A stretch of DNA of 64,000 bases from Desulfuromonadales bacterium (lineage in GTDB: Bacteria; Desulfobacterota; Desulfuromonadia; Geobacterales; Pseudopelobacteraceae): contig JAENWA010000114.1 of assembly GCA_016650295.1 (NCBI GenBank), positions 1-64,000 on the forward strand, written 5' to 3'. Position numbers and translations under genes: made by a program. Below the pieces are notes generated by a model that saw nothing but the letters and a program-made list of their open reading frames with translations, had not been told where the DNA came from and searched no databases. This document shows, piece after piece, positions 31,188-40,326 of this stretch (position 1 is the first letter of the stretch; every line of letters starts with the position of its first letter).

Positions 31188-31781
31188 ATGATCAAAATAA
31201 TTACAACTGGAGAACGACATAAATTTCTAGAAGAATTTCCCAAGACAATCATGAATGTTACGGATGAAGACGCTATGCTTCTTAGAATTCTTATTGAAGC
31301 TAAGGGTGCGCAACGGGGATTAGAAGTCGGCTCATCCACGGGTTATGGTGCATTAAATATGGGTGTAGCGTTTGAAAGGACCGGTGGAAAATTGGTTACC
31401 ATTGATACCGATCCTCAAATGGTGAAGGTAACTAAAGAAAATTTGAAGATATTCGGTTTGGAAAAGACCGTCACAGCCATTGAGGGAGATGCGATTGATG
31501 TGCTACAGCTGATAGAGGGTCAATTTGATTTCGTATTCCTTGATGCAGTAAAAGAGGATTATTTCAAGTATTTCGAGGCAATCAGACCGAAGTTGGATGA
31601 TCGGGCTTTGTTGGTGGCTGATAACGTAATCTTAAGTGCAGACAAGATGCGAGATTTTTTCCAATTTATGGAAAGAAGTTCGGAATGGGAGATGGTCATA
31701 GTACAATGTTCATCGGAAAAAGGTGACGGGATGGCAATCTGTAAAAATATATCTATTTCAGATTGCCCGAATGTTTATTAA
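31188..31781 (+). CDS. SAM-dependent O-methyltransferase (COMT-like, class I)
   Basis: A 197-residue class I methyltransferase. EVGSSTGYGALNMG is the SAM-binding motif I, LVTIDTDPQMVKVTKENLK motif II, and FDFVFLDAVKEDYFKYFEAI the metal-binding Asp region of bacterial caffeoyl-CoA-type O-methyltransferases; VADNVILS follows. I chose the ATG at 31188 because GGAGG lies eight bases upstream; an ATG five codons earlier overlaps that site. Codon use is AT-rich compared with core genes to the left, suggesting acquisition. The substrate is not predictable, and no pathway neighbours are visible. Confidence 0.8.
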   Translation: MIKIITTGERHKFLEEFPKTIMNVTDEDAMLLRILIEAKGAQRGLEVGSSTGYGALNMGVAFERTGGKLVTIDTDPQMVKVTKENLKIFGLEKTVTAIEGDAIDVLQLIEGQFDFVFLDAVKEDYFKYFEAIRPKLDDRALLVADNVILSADKMRDFFQFMERSSEWEMVIVQCSSEKGDGMAICKNISISDCPNVY

Positions 31782-31793
31782 AGGCTAAAGACG

Positions 31794-32921
31794 TCAAGTT
31801 GTAATTGTTTTGCAAATGTAGTCGCACTTTTCTTGGACAAGATCAAAGAAATTTTGATGATCAATCAAGTCGAAATAAACTGCGACATAATTCCTGTCAA
31901 AATCTACAGGATACCTATCGTTTGGACAATATTTTTTCAAGACCTCTTCAGCCTTTCGAAATGCATTTGGTGCAGATCCAAAAGTTGTGAGACAATCTAA
32001 TTCTCTTGTCGCGATAGGAACTTTAGGATTGCCTCGATATTTATCTGAGAATGCCATGACAACAGAAAGATGTTTTTCTTTCCCTTTTGCGAGAATCATA
32101 CGAAAATCGGTTAGTTCGTAGTACTGGAAAATATTAAAATCCAATTTAATTTTTCTTTTGGATGAAAGCTCCCATAAGGCCACAAACCATGCAATATTAT
32201 TCAGATTTTGCTTTTTATGACCTTCGTTCGCATATATCTTTTCATTGTACGCACCTGTTTTTTCGCCGAACCAAAGAATGTGTTCTTCTTTTTCCCACAA
32301 ATAAAGAGTTAGTTCACATTTGCTATCGCCTCTATTCTTAAGCCAATCCTCAATCATTTCTACAAACGCTTCAAACACGCTTGGTTCTCCTAATACACCA
32401 AAAGCAGGACTAGCAAGAAGCGCATGTACTTCATCTGACTGCCTGAACCCATAATCTGTCAGATCATTAAAGGTTCTTTTTAAAACTTTAGGAATGCTTG
32501 TCTCTAGGCGGGACTGCTGAATAATATGAAGTTCTCTTTGCTGCTGTAGAATCTCATATTGCTGAGCGATACCGACAATAGCTAGGAGAAATGCTACCAG
32601 GGTGGCGACTCCGGCTATATTATTAAATGCATTTGCGACGTTGAAAAAATAAATGTTAACAATAGCAATAGTTGCTGCAACAGATAAAGATATTATGCCT
32701 GCCCAAACAAGCCTATCGTGAGTTACTTTATCAGTAATACCGAATTTCAAATACTCCGGTAATTTTTTGTATGGAATTGGCTTAAGCGCGATTTGTTTTT
32801 TTATAAGAATTGCAAGAATAAATATAATAAACAAGATACATGTAAGTATCCCAATTAGATTATCTTCCATTTTGAATAATATACCTTTAAGTAGCATGAC
32901 TAGATTAATTCCTATTTTCAT
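31794..32921 (-). CDS. Unrecognised membrane protein with cytoplasmic C-terminal domain
   Basis: I do not recognise a family. The 375-residue protein has three probable transmembrane helices: about 20-40 (LIGILTCILFIIFILAILI), 72-94 and 100-118. A short coiled coil follows (QQYEILQQQRELHIIQQSRL), then a soluble domain of about 230 residues rich in charged and aromatic residues. The start is uncertain: an ATG at 32921 and another at 32870 are both possible, neither with a strong ribosome-binding site. The gene is convergent with the methyltransferase gene, 12 bases away, in AT-rich surroundings. The layout, a membrane anchor plus coiled coil plus sensor-like domain, resembles many defence or signalling orphans, but no function can be assigned. 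Confidence 0.6.
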   Translation of the reverse strand: MKIGINLVMLLKGILFKMEDNLIGILTCILFIIFILAILIKKQIALKPIPYKKLPEYLKFGITDKVTHDRLVWAGIISLSVAATIAIVNIYFFNVANAFNNIAGVATLVAFLLAIVGIAQQYEILQQQRELHIIQQSRLETSIPKVLKRTFNDLTDYGFRQSDEVHALLASPAFGVLGEPSVFEAFVEMIEDWLKNRGDSKCELTLYLWEKEEHILWFGEKTGAYNEKIYANEGHKKQNLNNIAWFVALWELSSKRKIKLDFNIFQYYELTDFRMILAKGKEKHLSVVMAFSDKYRGNPKVPIATRELDCLTTFGSAPNAFRKAEEVLKKYCPNDRYPVDFDRNYVAVYFDLIDHQNFFDLVQEKCDYICKTITT

Positions 32922-32999
32922 GTCCAACTTAAAATTTAATTAAATTAGAATTCAATATAAAATTTCGGCAATTTCTGCTGAGCAATTAAATTATTTCCG

Positions 33000-33749
33000 T
33001 TACAATTTTATTGAGCTTTGTTCATCTATATAAAAAAAAGATGAAACTCTGTCAAAAGCAACATTCATAGAAAAACCTACCATACCTGTGATGAGAATAT
33101 ATGCATACATCTCTGGCATATTGAATGCGTTATATGCTTGATATGCTGCATAGCCTACCCCTGATGAAGATACAAAAAGCATTTCGGAAACGACTACCAT
33201 AACGAGCCCTAACGAAATAGCTGATTTCACTCCCGATATAATCCCTGGCATCAGCGTCCACGCCATTGAAATGAGTGGCACCCACCTTGGAATCGTGGAC
33301 TTATGTATATCAAACCAGATTCGAAGGTCGCGTTGCGCAAATGCTTCATTCAATCCTGATGCGACTGAGATGATAAGAATAGGAGTGGCGAGAGTAAGAA
33401 CCATAAAGAAGCGGGAAATTTCACCAATTCCAGATAGAATTATAAAAAGTGGAAATAACATTGCGACAGGAATGCTGCGAATAAAATCGAGCGCTGGTGA
33501 AACAAAATCTCTGTAGAACTTCGTACGTCCTATACCGATACCCAGAATGCCGCCAACAATAAGTGCGCCAGCAACCCCGACAAATGTCCTTGCTGCTGTA
33601 ATCGCGAGATCACGCAACAAATGTCCCTCTATAAAAAGCTTTGCAGATGCTCGCAGAGTATTAAAACAGTCAGGAAGCAACATAGATTCTAGAGGCAGTA
33701 CCAATGAAAGAAGTGCCCAAAGCGAGGCATATATTGCAAAAGCTTTCAT
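33000..33749 (-). CDS. ABC transporter permease (SsuC/TauC/NitT type)
   Basis: A 249-residue permease with about six transmembrane segments. The EAA loop is visible as ALDFIRSIPVAMLFPLFIIL and the later KSAISLGLVMVVVSEM block is typical of the nitrate/sulfonate/taurine/thiamine-precursor group. It overlaps the ATPase gene by four bases on the same strand. The transported compound cannot be read from the permease. AT-rich codons match the whole 31-37 kb island. Confidence 0.87.
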   Translation of the reverse strand: MKAFAIYASLWALLSLVLPLESMLLPDCFNTLRASAKLFIEGHLLRDLAITAARTFVGVAGALIVGGILGIGIGRTKFYRDFVSPALDFIRSIPVAMLFPLFIILSGIGEISRFFMVLTLATPILIISVASGLNEAFAQRDLRIWFDIHKSTIPRWVPLISMAWTLMPGIISGVKSAISLGLVMVVVSEMLFVSSSGVGYAAYQAYNAFNMPEMYAYILITGMVGFSMNVAFDRVSSFFYIDEQSSIKL

Positions 33750-34378
33750 AATTGAAAAGTATCTCGCATTTCTAGGTATGCACGATCTTCGCGGTTCCTT
33801 GTAAAAACGATCTCTTTTACTTCGCGTCTGACCATTGCATCATCAGGAAGAAGGTGTGTTGCAATAAGAATCGTCTTTCTATTGTCTCTCATTACATGAT
33901 CCAGAAAAAAAGCCCAAGTCTTTTTTGCACTAAGCGAATCCATTCCAGAAAAAGGCTCATCTAACAAAAGAACATCAGATGGCGCGTGGAGTTCTCGAAC
34001 AACAGCGATGCGTTGACATTGCCCCCCGCTAAGTTGTTTGGGGCGTTTCCTGAGATCTTGCAAGGGAAATCCCATTTGACGTAGACGACGAGCCATCGTA
34101 TAAGAAGGCCCGCGTAAAAGATTTAAATTGCTCCATCCCGAAAGCCAAGGCTGCAAAACTTCCTTGTAGTGCTGGGGTACATATCCAAGGCGTAATTGGG
34201 ACTGTAATTCCAAGCTGCCATCAGTTAGAATTTCTTTCCCCGCCAGCGCCCTCAAAAAAGTGGATTTGCCACTCCCGTTTTGACCGCGCAGCAATACAAG
34301 CCCTGGACCTATATGAATATTTCCAATATATAGTTCAAAACCAGGCTTGATAATTTTTGCATTACTAAATGTAATCAT
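33746..34378 (-). CDS. ABC transporter ATP-binding protein
   Basis: A 210-residue nucleotide-binding subunit. Walker A GQNGSGKST (about 31-39), signature LSGGQ (about 116-120), Walker B DVLLLDEPFSG and the H-loop ATHLL are all present. It is somewhat shorter than usual SsuB/TauB proteins (about 250) but keeps every motif. It is the middle gene of a binding protein-ATPase-permease operon, with a four-base overlap with the permease. Confidence 0.9.
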   Translation of the reverse strand: MITFSNAKIIKPGFELYIGNIHIGPGLVLLRGQNGSGKSTFLRALAGKEILTDGSLELQSQLRLGYVPQHYKEVLQPWLSGWSNLNLLRGPSYTMARRLRQMGFPLQDLRKRPKQLSGGQCQRIAVVRELHAPSDVLLLDEPFSGMDSLSAKKTWAFFLDHVMRDNRKTILIATHLLPDDAMVRREVKEIVFTRNREDRAYLEMRDTFQL

Positions 34379-34393
34379 GTTTTCAATTAACCA

Positions 34394-35359
34394 TTATGGC
34401 TGCCAGATCCAGTTAGTGCCTTGGAATGAGGTCAATCCATTTTGTTTCATAAAGGTAAAGTAATCGTTTAATCGTATCCTAGTTGCAGGGTCACTAGATG
34501 GAGACCAAATTAGTAGTGGTGTTTTTGGTGCCAATTCAGGCGTAACATTCATGCGTTGGACTAACAGCTTGTCAGCAATAACTCTACTGGACTTGACAAG
34601 ATCAACAGCTTTATACATTGCATTTGCAACAGAATTCTCTTGTTTTTTTGTTAGCCGTCCATCAATGAACCATGAGCCCGACGCAGGGACTTGAGGCATG
34701 ACTTGAGCGTAGTACCCTTCGACTAAAATGTTGAAGTCACCGGATGCAAGTATTGTCGTCGCTTGTGGTTCAAGTGCTGTTATGGCATCCACTGTGCCAG
34801 TACGAAGCGCTGTGAGCATCTGTGCGGCAGGGATCTCTACAATTTTAATTTGATCCAAGGGGAGGCCGAGTTTTGGAAATACAACCGAAGAGAAGGTTTT
34901 CCCGACTGAACCCGGAAAAATTCCAATTGTCTTACCTTTCAAATCGGCAACCTTCTTAATACCTTTGCCCCCTATCAGCAGATCAGTTGATGGATGATCT
35001 GCCGTCTTTACAGCATATTCATTTGCTAAAAATAGCTTCATTGTTTTTCCGCTAGCTTGCGCTGAATCGAGCACTGCGTTTGATGCCGCACCACCTATGA
35101 CATCGATGTCACCTGAGACTGCGGCTGTCGCAACTTCATTTCCCGTTTTGAACTCTACAAGTGTAACTTCAACACCTTCTTTAGCAAATAAGCCTTGTTC
35201 CTGTGCTACGAGCAATGGAATGCCAGCCATAATATTGAGATATCCAATACGAATTGGTTTTGTTGGCTGCTTATCAGAATTACAGCCCCCTTGGATTAAG
35301 GCTAGACTCACGGTTGTAATTGCGATAAGCACTACGTAAATGATATTAATTTTCTTCAT
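34394..35359 (-). CDS. ABC transporter substrate-binding lipoprotein (NMT1/SsuA-like)
   Basis: A 321-residue periplasmic binding protein. The signal sequence ends SLALIQGGCNS, a lipobox. The mature part begins IRIGYLNIMAGIPLLVAQEQ, then GLFAKEGVEVTLVEFKTGNE and SGDIDVIGGAASNAVL, the pattern of NMT1/SsuA/TauA binding proteins for sulfonates, nitrate, thiamine precursors or similar anions. KVADLKGKTIGIFPGS is the usual second-domain entry. AGGAATTGCC precedes the ATG. It heads the transporter operon; a two-gene unknown cassette ends 28 bases upstream and may share its transcript. Confidence 0.9.
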   Translation of the reverse strand: MKKINIIYVVLIAITTVSLALIQGGCNSDKQPTKPIRIGYLNIMAGIPLLVAQEQGLFAKEGVEVTLVEFKTGNEVATAAVSGDIDVIGGAASNAVLDSAQASGKTMKLFLANEYAVKTADHPSTDLLIGGKGIKKVADLKGKTIGIFPGSVGKTFSSVVFPKLGLPLDQIKIVEIPAAQMLTALRTGTVDAITALEPQATTILASGDFNILVEGYYAQVMPQVPASGSWFIDGRLTKKQENSVANAMYKAVDLVKSSRVIADKLLVQRMNVTPELAPKTPLLIWSPSSDPATRIRLNDYFTFMKQNGLTSFQGTNWIWQP

Positions 35360-35387
35360 GGCAATTCCTCCAAAATTCGAAATTTAA

Positions 35388-36506
35388 TTAATTCTCACTT
35401 TTCTTTATATCTTCTAGATGTATTTCTCTCCCAATTTTTACGCCGGTTACAACCACAACATCCTCCCAAAGTGGTTTCACTATATCAGTCATCATCCCCT
35501 CAGGAACTACAACGTTATGGCTTTTACCATCATTATCCACAAGCTTGATTAAATGCATACTTTTCATTGAATTGGCATAACGTAAAGATCCAGTAACTGA
35601 TATACGCTTGACTTCATTGGAAGGGAGCTTGGATTGACCTATGATTGAAATCTTATCTTTTGGCACGGTCAACGGGGTTTGAGTGGTTTTGCCATTTCTT
35701 GAAACCGTAAACCCAACCTGAGTGATTTGATTACCATCAGGAGCGATTTGCTTTGTTAGCGCCAGGAAGTTTTGTAGATAGGCTTCATCATTGATCCTTG
35801 TTTTCAATTCTGCATCATTACCTTCATTTACCAGCTTCACACATTCCAATACCTCATCAACAACAACTATGGCTGGATCAATCTCTGGGAGATGAGGTTG
35901 ATCCTTCGATTGACCAAATTTGAAAGTTATTGCAAAGCTTGCGGCACGAGGTGCGCTCAGAAATAGCTGCAAGTCTTCCTTCATCCCGGCTTCTTTTCTT
36001 CCCCGCTCCTTGAATGGTTTGCCCTTCTTGCGCTCAGCTGTTCTGAACAATAGTTTTTCCACGAAGTCAACACGGTCGATGAACTCCTTGGAGGAAATTA
36101 CTCCATGGCCAATTGCTTTTCCGCTTAATGACATTTGGAACTCTGATCCGGCCAGTTCCATCCCCTTTGTCTCAAGATGCCTCGAAAACTGTACCGTCTC
36201 AAGTAAGTCTCTTAGTTCCTCGGCTATGTTGATGGGTGGGTTGCCCCATAAGGCCAGACTGATGAGTTTCTCTGCCTCCCGGTATTCTGTGCAGTCCATT
36301 GCCAATGATGCGGCGCTTCGACAAAGAATGGAGCGGGTTGGTTCAAGGGTGAAATCCTGCGCCACGGCGAGCGCCGCCTTTTTTTCCAGTTCAAAAGCCT
36401 TTTTCGACAATTCCAAAAAAGTATCCCGATCATCTTTTGACTTCGCGATGTGGGCAAGCTCGGCCAGATCCATGGCTTCGTTATGCAAGGTTTCAATCGT
36501 ATTCAT
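35388..36506 (-). CDS. Unrecognised two-domain protein (helical N-terminus, beta-rich C-terminus)
   Basis: I do not recognise this 372-residue protein. Residues 1-100 are helical and repeat-like (TLHNEAMDLAELAHIAKSKD; DTFLELSKKAFELEKKAALA; YREAEKLISLAL), reminiscent of a MIT- or TPR-type hairpin bundle. Residues about 130-215 contain KLLFRTAERKKGKPFKERGR. The C-terminal 140 residues look beta-rich, with VTGSLRYANSMKSMHLIKLV and VVVTGVKIGREIHLEDI suggesting an OB-like fold. It overlaps the upstream gene by four bases, so the two form a translationally coupled pair. It has no signal peptide and no membrane segments. The AT-rich island setting suggests transfer. Confidence 0.65.
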   Translation of the reverse strand: MNTIETLHNEAMDLAELAHIAKSKDDRDTFLELSKKAFELEKKAALAVAQDFTLEPTRSILCRSAASLAMDCTEYREAEKLISLALWGNPPINIAEELRDLLETVQFSRHLETKGMELAGSEFQMSLSGKAIGHGVISSKEFIDRVDFVEKLLFRTAERKKGKPFKERGRKEAGMKEDLQLFLSAPRAASFAITFKFGQSKDQPHLPEIDPAIVVVDEVLECVKLVNEGNDAELKTRINDEAYLQNFLALTKQIAPDGNQITQVGFTVSRNGKTTQTPLTVPKDKISIIGQSKLPSNEVKRISVTGSLRYANSMKSMHLIKLVDNDGKSHNVVVPEGMMTDIVKPLWEDVVVVTGVKIGREIHLEDIKKSEN

Positions 36507-37084
36507 TTAATTGCCACCTGTGATAACGGGCTGCCGAATTCAACTATGACCACATATGCGGGAAAAGTTCCATCGGATGGAGCAACCTGAGTTAGTTTTT
36601 GTTTGACTCGGCTTGCAATTTTAGAGGCGGTCCCTTTGAGTATTCCGGAAACCTCAAGTCTTGCCTTGTCTTGAAACAGTGTACCGCCTTCTTTGCCAAG
36701 CCAGTAGTCAAAGCCAGGCCCCTTTTTTGATCGTTGGATGACCGTATAATTGGTTAATTGTTTGAGTAGCAGGAAGGCAATCCCGTAAGCTCCATATTCA
36801 GTCGAATCCTGGAGATCGTTGTAGCAATTTTTCATCTGTGGGGTTACCGCAGGCCAGAGCAATTTATATTTCGTTTTGTGTAAACCCTTTACCTGGAATT
36901 CAACACCGCTCTGATGTCCTACCTCGTCCAGACAAACAGCTCCGGCCTCGGCAAGAGACCTGCCATACGCTGGCGTCACGGCAGGCATTCCCTCATAAAG
37001 GCTTTCGAGATTGATTTCAGGCGAATTTTTCAAGACGCTTGTACTCCGAATAACAGGCACCCTGTTAGATTTTTTGGAAGTCAA
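36503..37084 (-). CDS. Unrecognised protein, first gene of a coupled pair; possible nuclease-like fold
   Basis: A 193-residue soluble protein I cannot assign. The N-terminus contains ESLYEGMPAVTPAYGRSLAE and HQSGVEFQVKG. The centre reads AYGIAFLLLKQLTNYTVIQR, then SKKGPGFDYWLGKEGG and KARLEVSGI. The pattern of an Asp in GFDYW, a gap, then Glu-x-Ser after a beta strand resembles PD-(D/E)xK-type nuclease cores, with Ser in place of Lys; this is only a visual likeness. It precedes the 372-residue protein with a four-base overlap. Upstream lies a bidirectional terminator shared with rimI's leader region. Confidence 0.6.
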   Translation of the reverse strand: MTSKKSNRVPVIRSTSVLKNSPEINLESLYEGMPAVTPAYGRSLAEAGAVCLDEVGHQSGVEFQVKGLHKTKYKLLWPAVTPQMKNCYNDLQDSTEYGAYGIAFLLLKQLTNYTVIQRSKKGPGFDYWLGKEGGTLFQDKARLEVSGILKGTASKIASRVKQKLTQVAPSDGTFPAYVVIVEFGSPLSQVAIK

Positions 37085-37101
37085 ATTGAGTCAACAAACA
37101 T

Positions 37102-37146
37102 AAAAAGCCGTCCGTCAGCACAGAGCTGACAGAGCGGCTTTTTTTT
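37102..37146. terminator. Strong hairpin with T-run upstream of the unknown pair
   Basis: AAAAAGCCG pairs with CGGCTTTTTTTT, enclosing a second stem GTCAGC/GCTGAC. On the plus strand eight T residues follow; on the minus strand there are five. It isolates the island from rimI. The 200 bases between it and rimI show no gene. Confidence 0.75.
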
Positions 37147-37344
37147 CAGGTATATATCACCACATATGGAGCCATCATTCGCCCCTTCATAACATCGTAA
37201 ATTCAGGTGTTTCTAATACACGCTTTCCTTCATTGAGTCAACCGGAAAGGAACTGAAACAGCGAAAAACAGAATGAAATTGCAATTATCCAAACCCGTCG
37301 AAAACCGTTTACAATAATCACCTGTTTACCTATTATGTCAGACC

Positions 37345-37824
37345 ATGTCCGGACCGGAAACAATAAACATTCGCCCCATGAACGAGGCCGATCTCGACAC
37401 CGTACTGGCCATCGAGCAGGCCTCGTTTCCGGCACCCTGGAAGCGCGACCACTTTCTGCACGAGATTAGCGCACCCTATTCGTTTCCGTTTGTTGCCGAA
37501 ACCAACGGCATGCTGGCCGGGTACGTCTGCCTGACCTCATTGTTCGAGGAGGCCCAGATCCTGGATATAGCCGTTGCACCGGACCTGCGCGGCAGGGGCA
37601 TTGCCCTGGCGCTGATGGAATATGCGATTGCCCTGGCACTGGAAAAGGGGGCCGAGGTCCTGGCGCTGGAGGTCAGGTCCACTAATACGGCGGCGATTGC
37701 GCTGTATGAACGGCTCGGCTTCATTCGTCGCGGGTTGCGACCAAGATATTACGAAGGTATCGATGATGCCGTGCTGATGGAAAAAAATCTTCAAGGAGAA
37801 TCTTCATGCAGTTTACATCCATGA
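37345..37824 (+). CDS. rimI: Ribosomal protein S18-alanine N-acetyltransferase
   Basis: GNAT acetyltransferase of 159 residues. Visible features are INIRPMNEADLDTVLAIEQA at the start, the acetyl-CoA pyrophosphate loop APDLRGRGIALALM (about 73-86), and LALEVRSTNTAAIALYERLG followed by FIRRGLRPRYY, matching RimI. It acetylates the N-terminal Ala of S18. The gene overlaps pyrK by 19 bases, so rimI, pyrK and pyrD form one operon. An upstream ATG at 37335 is out of frame. Confidence 0.9.
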   Translation: MSGPETINIRPMNEADLDTVLAIEQASFPAPWKRDHFLHEISAPYSFPFVAETNGMLAGYVCLTSLFEEAQILDIAVAPDLRGRGIALALMEYAIALALEKGAEVLALEVRSTNTAAIALYERLGFIRRGLRPRYYEGIDDAVLMEKNLQGESSCSLHP

Positions 37825-38624
37825 TCCTGTCCAACGCGGAGGTCTCGCCCGGCTACTGGCGCATGCGCATGACCGCACCGCAGGAGTTTTCAGCGGCCGA
37901 ACCGGGCCAGTTCGTGATGGTGCGGGTCAACGGCGCCATTGATCCGCTGCTGCGGCGCCCCTTCGGCATCTTTGATGTGGGGGTCCATACTCCCGCCCAG
38001 AGCGGCGCGATCAGCCAGCCCTATTTCGAGATGCTCTACCGGGTGGTGGGGAAGGGGACCGCCATGCTGGCCACCCTGCACGAAACCGACCTGCTGGATG
38101 TCCTCGGACCCCTGGGCGACGGCTTCAACCTGGGCAGCCCGGACGAGGAAAAGCTGATTGTGGGGGGCGGGGTCGGTCTGGCGCCGCTCTACCTGCTGGC
38201 CCGCGAGCTGGTCAAAAACGCGCCGGTGCGCCTGTTTGCCGGAGGAAAGACCCGCGACGACGTGCTCTGCATCACCGAGTTCGAACGGCTGGGGGTGGAG
38301 TGCTATACCGCTACCGAGGATGGTTCGCTGGGAGAGCAGGGGCTGGTGACGGAGGCCTTGATCCGTCGTCTGGATGCCCTGACCGGCAAGGCCTCCATCT
38401 ATGCCTGCGGGCCGCACGGCATGCTGAACGCCGTGGCCACCATCGCCGCTGCCCGCTCCATCCCCTGCCAAGTGTCGCTGGAGGGCTACATGGCCTGCGG
38501 TGTGGGGGCCTGCCTGGGGTGCGTGGCTCCGGGGAGCGGCCATTCGGCGGAGACGCCCGATTTCCGCTGTGTCTGTACCGAGGGACCGGTCTTCGAGGCC
38601 GGCGAACTGAAGTGGAGGGAGTAG
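37806..38624 (+). CDS. pyrK: Dihydroorotate dehydrogenase B, electron-transfer subunit
   Basis: FAD- and [2Fe-2S]-containing partner of PyrD that passes electrons from dihydroorotate to NAD in pyrimidine synthesis. The 272 residues have a ferredoxin-reductase-like fold: PGQFVMVRV and RRPFGIFDV (FAD binding), [13 protein letters not shown] (nucleotide binding), ACGPHGML, and a C-terminal cluster motif CGVGACLGC...CVCTEGP, which supplies four cysteines. It starts inside rimI with AAGGAGAATC as ribosome-binding site and ends one base before pyrD. Confidence 0.94.
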   Translation: MQFTSMILSNAEVSPGYWRMRMTAPQEFSAAEPGQFVMVRVNGAIDPLLRRPFGIFDVGVHTPAQSGAISQPYFEMLYRVVGKGTAMLATLHETDLLDVLGPLGDGFNLGSPDEEKLIVGGGVGLAPLYLLARELVKNAPVRLFAGGKTRDDVLCITEFERLGVECYTATEDGSLGEQGLVTEALIRRLDALTGKASIYACGPHGMLNAVATIAAARSIPCQVSLEGYMACGVGACLGCVAPGSGHSAETPDFRCVCTEGPVFEAGELKWRE

Positions 38625-38625
38625 C

Positions 38626-39540
38626 ATGAAACCTGAAATGAGCGTAAACCTGGCCGGCATCGAGCTGCGCAACCCGGTCATGACCGCCTCCGGCACCTTC
38701 GGCTATGGCCAGGAGTTTGCCGAATACTGCGATCTGGAAAGCATCGGCGCCTTCGTAACCAAGGGGCTGTCCCTCAAGCCGCGGGCCGGCAATCCGACCC
38801 CGCGCATCGTCGAGACGCCGGGCGGCATGCTGAATGCCATCGGCCTGCAGAATGTCGGGATCGAGGCCTTCATCGCCAAAAAGGTGCCTTTTCTGCGTAC
38901 GGTCTCGACCCCGGCCATTGCCAACTTCTTCGGCAGTACGGTGGATGAGTATGCCGAGATGGCCCGCCGTCTGGACGAGATCCCGGAGGTTGCCGGACTG
39001 GAGGTCAACATCTCCTGCCCGAATGTCAAGCAAGGGGGCATTGTCTTCGGCACCGATCCGAACTGTGCCGCATCGGTGGTCTGCGCCTGCCGCGCTGTCA
39101 CGAATAAACCGCTGATTGTCAAGCTGTCACCCAATGTGACCGATGTGACCGCCATGGCCAGGGCCTGCGAGGATGCCGGGGCGGATGCCCTGTCGCTGAT
39201 CAACACCCTGACCGGCATGGCCATCGATCTCAACCGGCGCCGGCCGGTGCTGGCCAACATCACCGGCGGTTTCTCCGGACCGGCCATCAAGCCGATCGCC
39301 CTGCGCATGGTCTGGCAGGTGGCCAAGGCCGTCAAGCTGCCGATCATCGGCATCGGCGGGATCATGAACGCCACCGATGCCCTGGAGTTCATCCTGGCCG
39401 GTGCCACGGCCATCCAGGTCGGCACCGCCAGCTTCATCAACCCCGGCGCGGCCCAGCAGATAGCGGCCGATATGGAGGCCTGGCTGGTTGCCAACGGCGT
39501 TGCCGACATCAAGGAGCTGATCGGCGCCCTGGAAACATGA
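38626..39540 (+). CDS. pyrD: Dihydroorotate dehydrogenase B, catalytic subunit
   Basis: FMN-dependent oxidation of dihydroorotate to orotate. The 304 residues show class 1B features: [58 protein letters not shown] with the catalytic Cys of the 1B group, and [20 protein letters not shown] for the phosphate of FMN. It directly follows pyrK, the normal pairing. It ends just before a membrane-protein gene, which begins four bases later. Confidence 0.95.
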   Translation: MKPEMSVNLAGIELRNPVMTASGTFGYGQEFAEYCDLESIGAFVTKGLSLKPRAGNPTPRIVETPGGMLNAIGLQNVGIEAFIAKKVPFLRTVSTPAIANFFGSTVDEYAEMARRLDEIPEVAGLEVNISCPNVKQGGIVFGTDPNCAASVVCACRAVTNKPLIVKLSPNVTDVTAMARACEDAGADALSLINTLTGMAIDLNRRRPVLANITGGFSGPAIKPIALRMVWQVAKAVKLPIIGIGGIMNATDALEFILAGATAIQVGTASFINPGAAQQIAADMEAWLVANGVADIKELIGALET

Positions 39541-39544
39541 GCCG

Positions 39545-40234
39545 GTGACGGAACTGGGGCTGTCATTCCTGGCCGGGCTGGCCGGCAGCGGCCATTGCCT
39601 GGGGATGTGCGGCGGGATTCTGGCCGCCCTGGCCGTAGCGAACCCCGCTGTTGCAGCCGGTCAGCGATTCCGGTTGAACCTGTCGTATCACGTCGGCCGT
39701 ATCATCACCTACACCCTGCTTGGCCTGTTGGCCGGGGCCGTTTCACAGGCGGCGCTCTTCACGTCCCTCAGGTCCCATCTGTACTGGCTGTTTGCGGCGG
39801 CCAACTGCCTGGTGATCATCATCGGGCTGGCAACGGCCTTCGGTCTGCGCCGTTTCAGCCTGGCAGCTCTGGATGGTGTCGGGTGGGTGGGGATGTCCGG
39901 GATTCTCGGCCGGGCTGCCGGCCAGGCAACGGCCCGGGCTTTTCTGCTGGCCGGGCTGGTCATGGGCCTGCTGCCCTGCGGACTGATCTACGGTGTTCTG
40001 ATCAGCGCCGCCACCGGCGGTTCCTGGCTGCGGGGCGGGGGCATGCTGCTGGCCTTCGGCCTGGGAACCCTGCCGGCCCTGCTGGCATACGGGCAGGTCG
40101 CTACGGCGCTGGGAGCGATTGCCACTACGCTCTTCCTGAGGATTATGGGGCTGTTCGTCGCCCTGTTGGGTGTGTGGGGACTGCTGGCGACCCTGATCCG
40201 CATGGAGCTGATTCAGCCGTTTCATATCTGGTAA
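39545..40234 (+). CDS. Sulfite exporter TauE/SafE-family (UreH-type) membrane protein
   Basis: A 229-residue polytopic membrane protein with six or seven helices. The start SFLAGLAGSGHCLGMCGGIL, with its conserved GHCxGMCGG, and the later LVMGLLPCGLIYGVL belong to the UreH/TauE-SafE-like group often annotated as heavy-metal or cytochrome-assembly transporters. The paired Cys motifs suggest metal or thiol handling; no specific substrate can be stated. It starts with GTG four bases after pyrD, so it is probably expressed with the pyrimidine genes, although no functional tie is evident. Confidence 0.8.
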   Translation: MTELGLSFLAGLAGSGHCLGMCGGILAALAVANPAVAAGQRFRLNLSYHVGRIITYTLLGLLAGAVSQAALFTSLRSHLYWLFAAANCLVIIIGLATAFGLRRFSLAALDGVGWVGMSGILGRAAGQATARAFLLAGLVMGLLPCGLIYGVLISAATGGSWLRGGGMLLAFGLGTLPALLAYGQVATALGAIATTLFLRIMGLFVALLGVWGLLATLIRMELIQPFHIW

Positions 40235-40326
40235 TCGTTATCTGACACAGGCGAACTGGCGTTTCCCGCAGAATAGTGTATATTACCGATCAGCAATATC
40301 GTAATTACCAATAAAGGTGATTTGTC

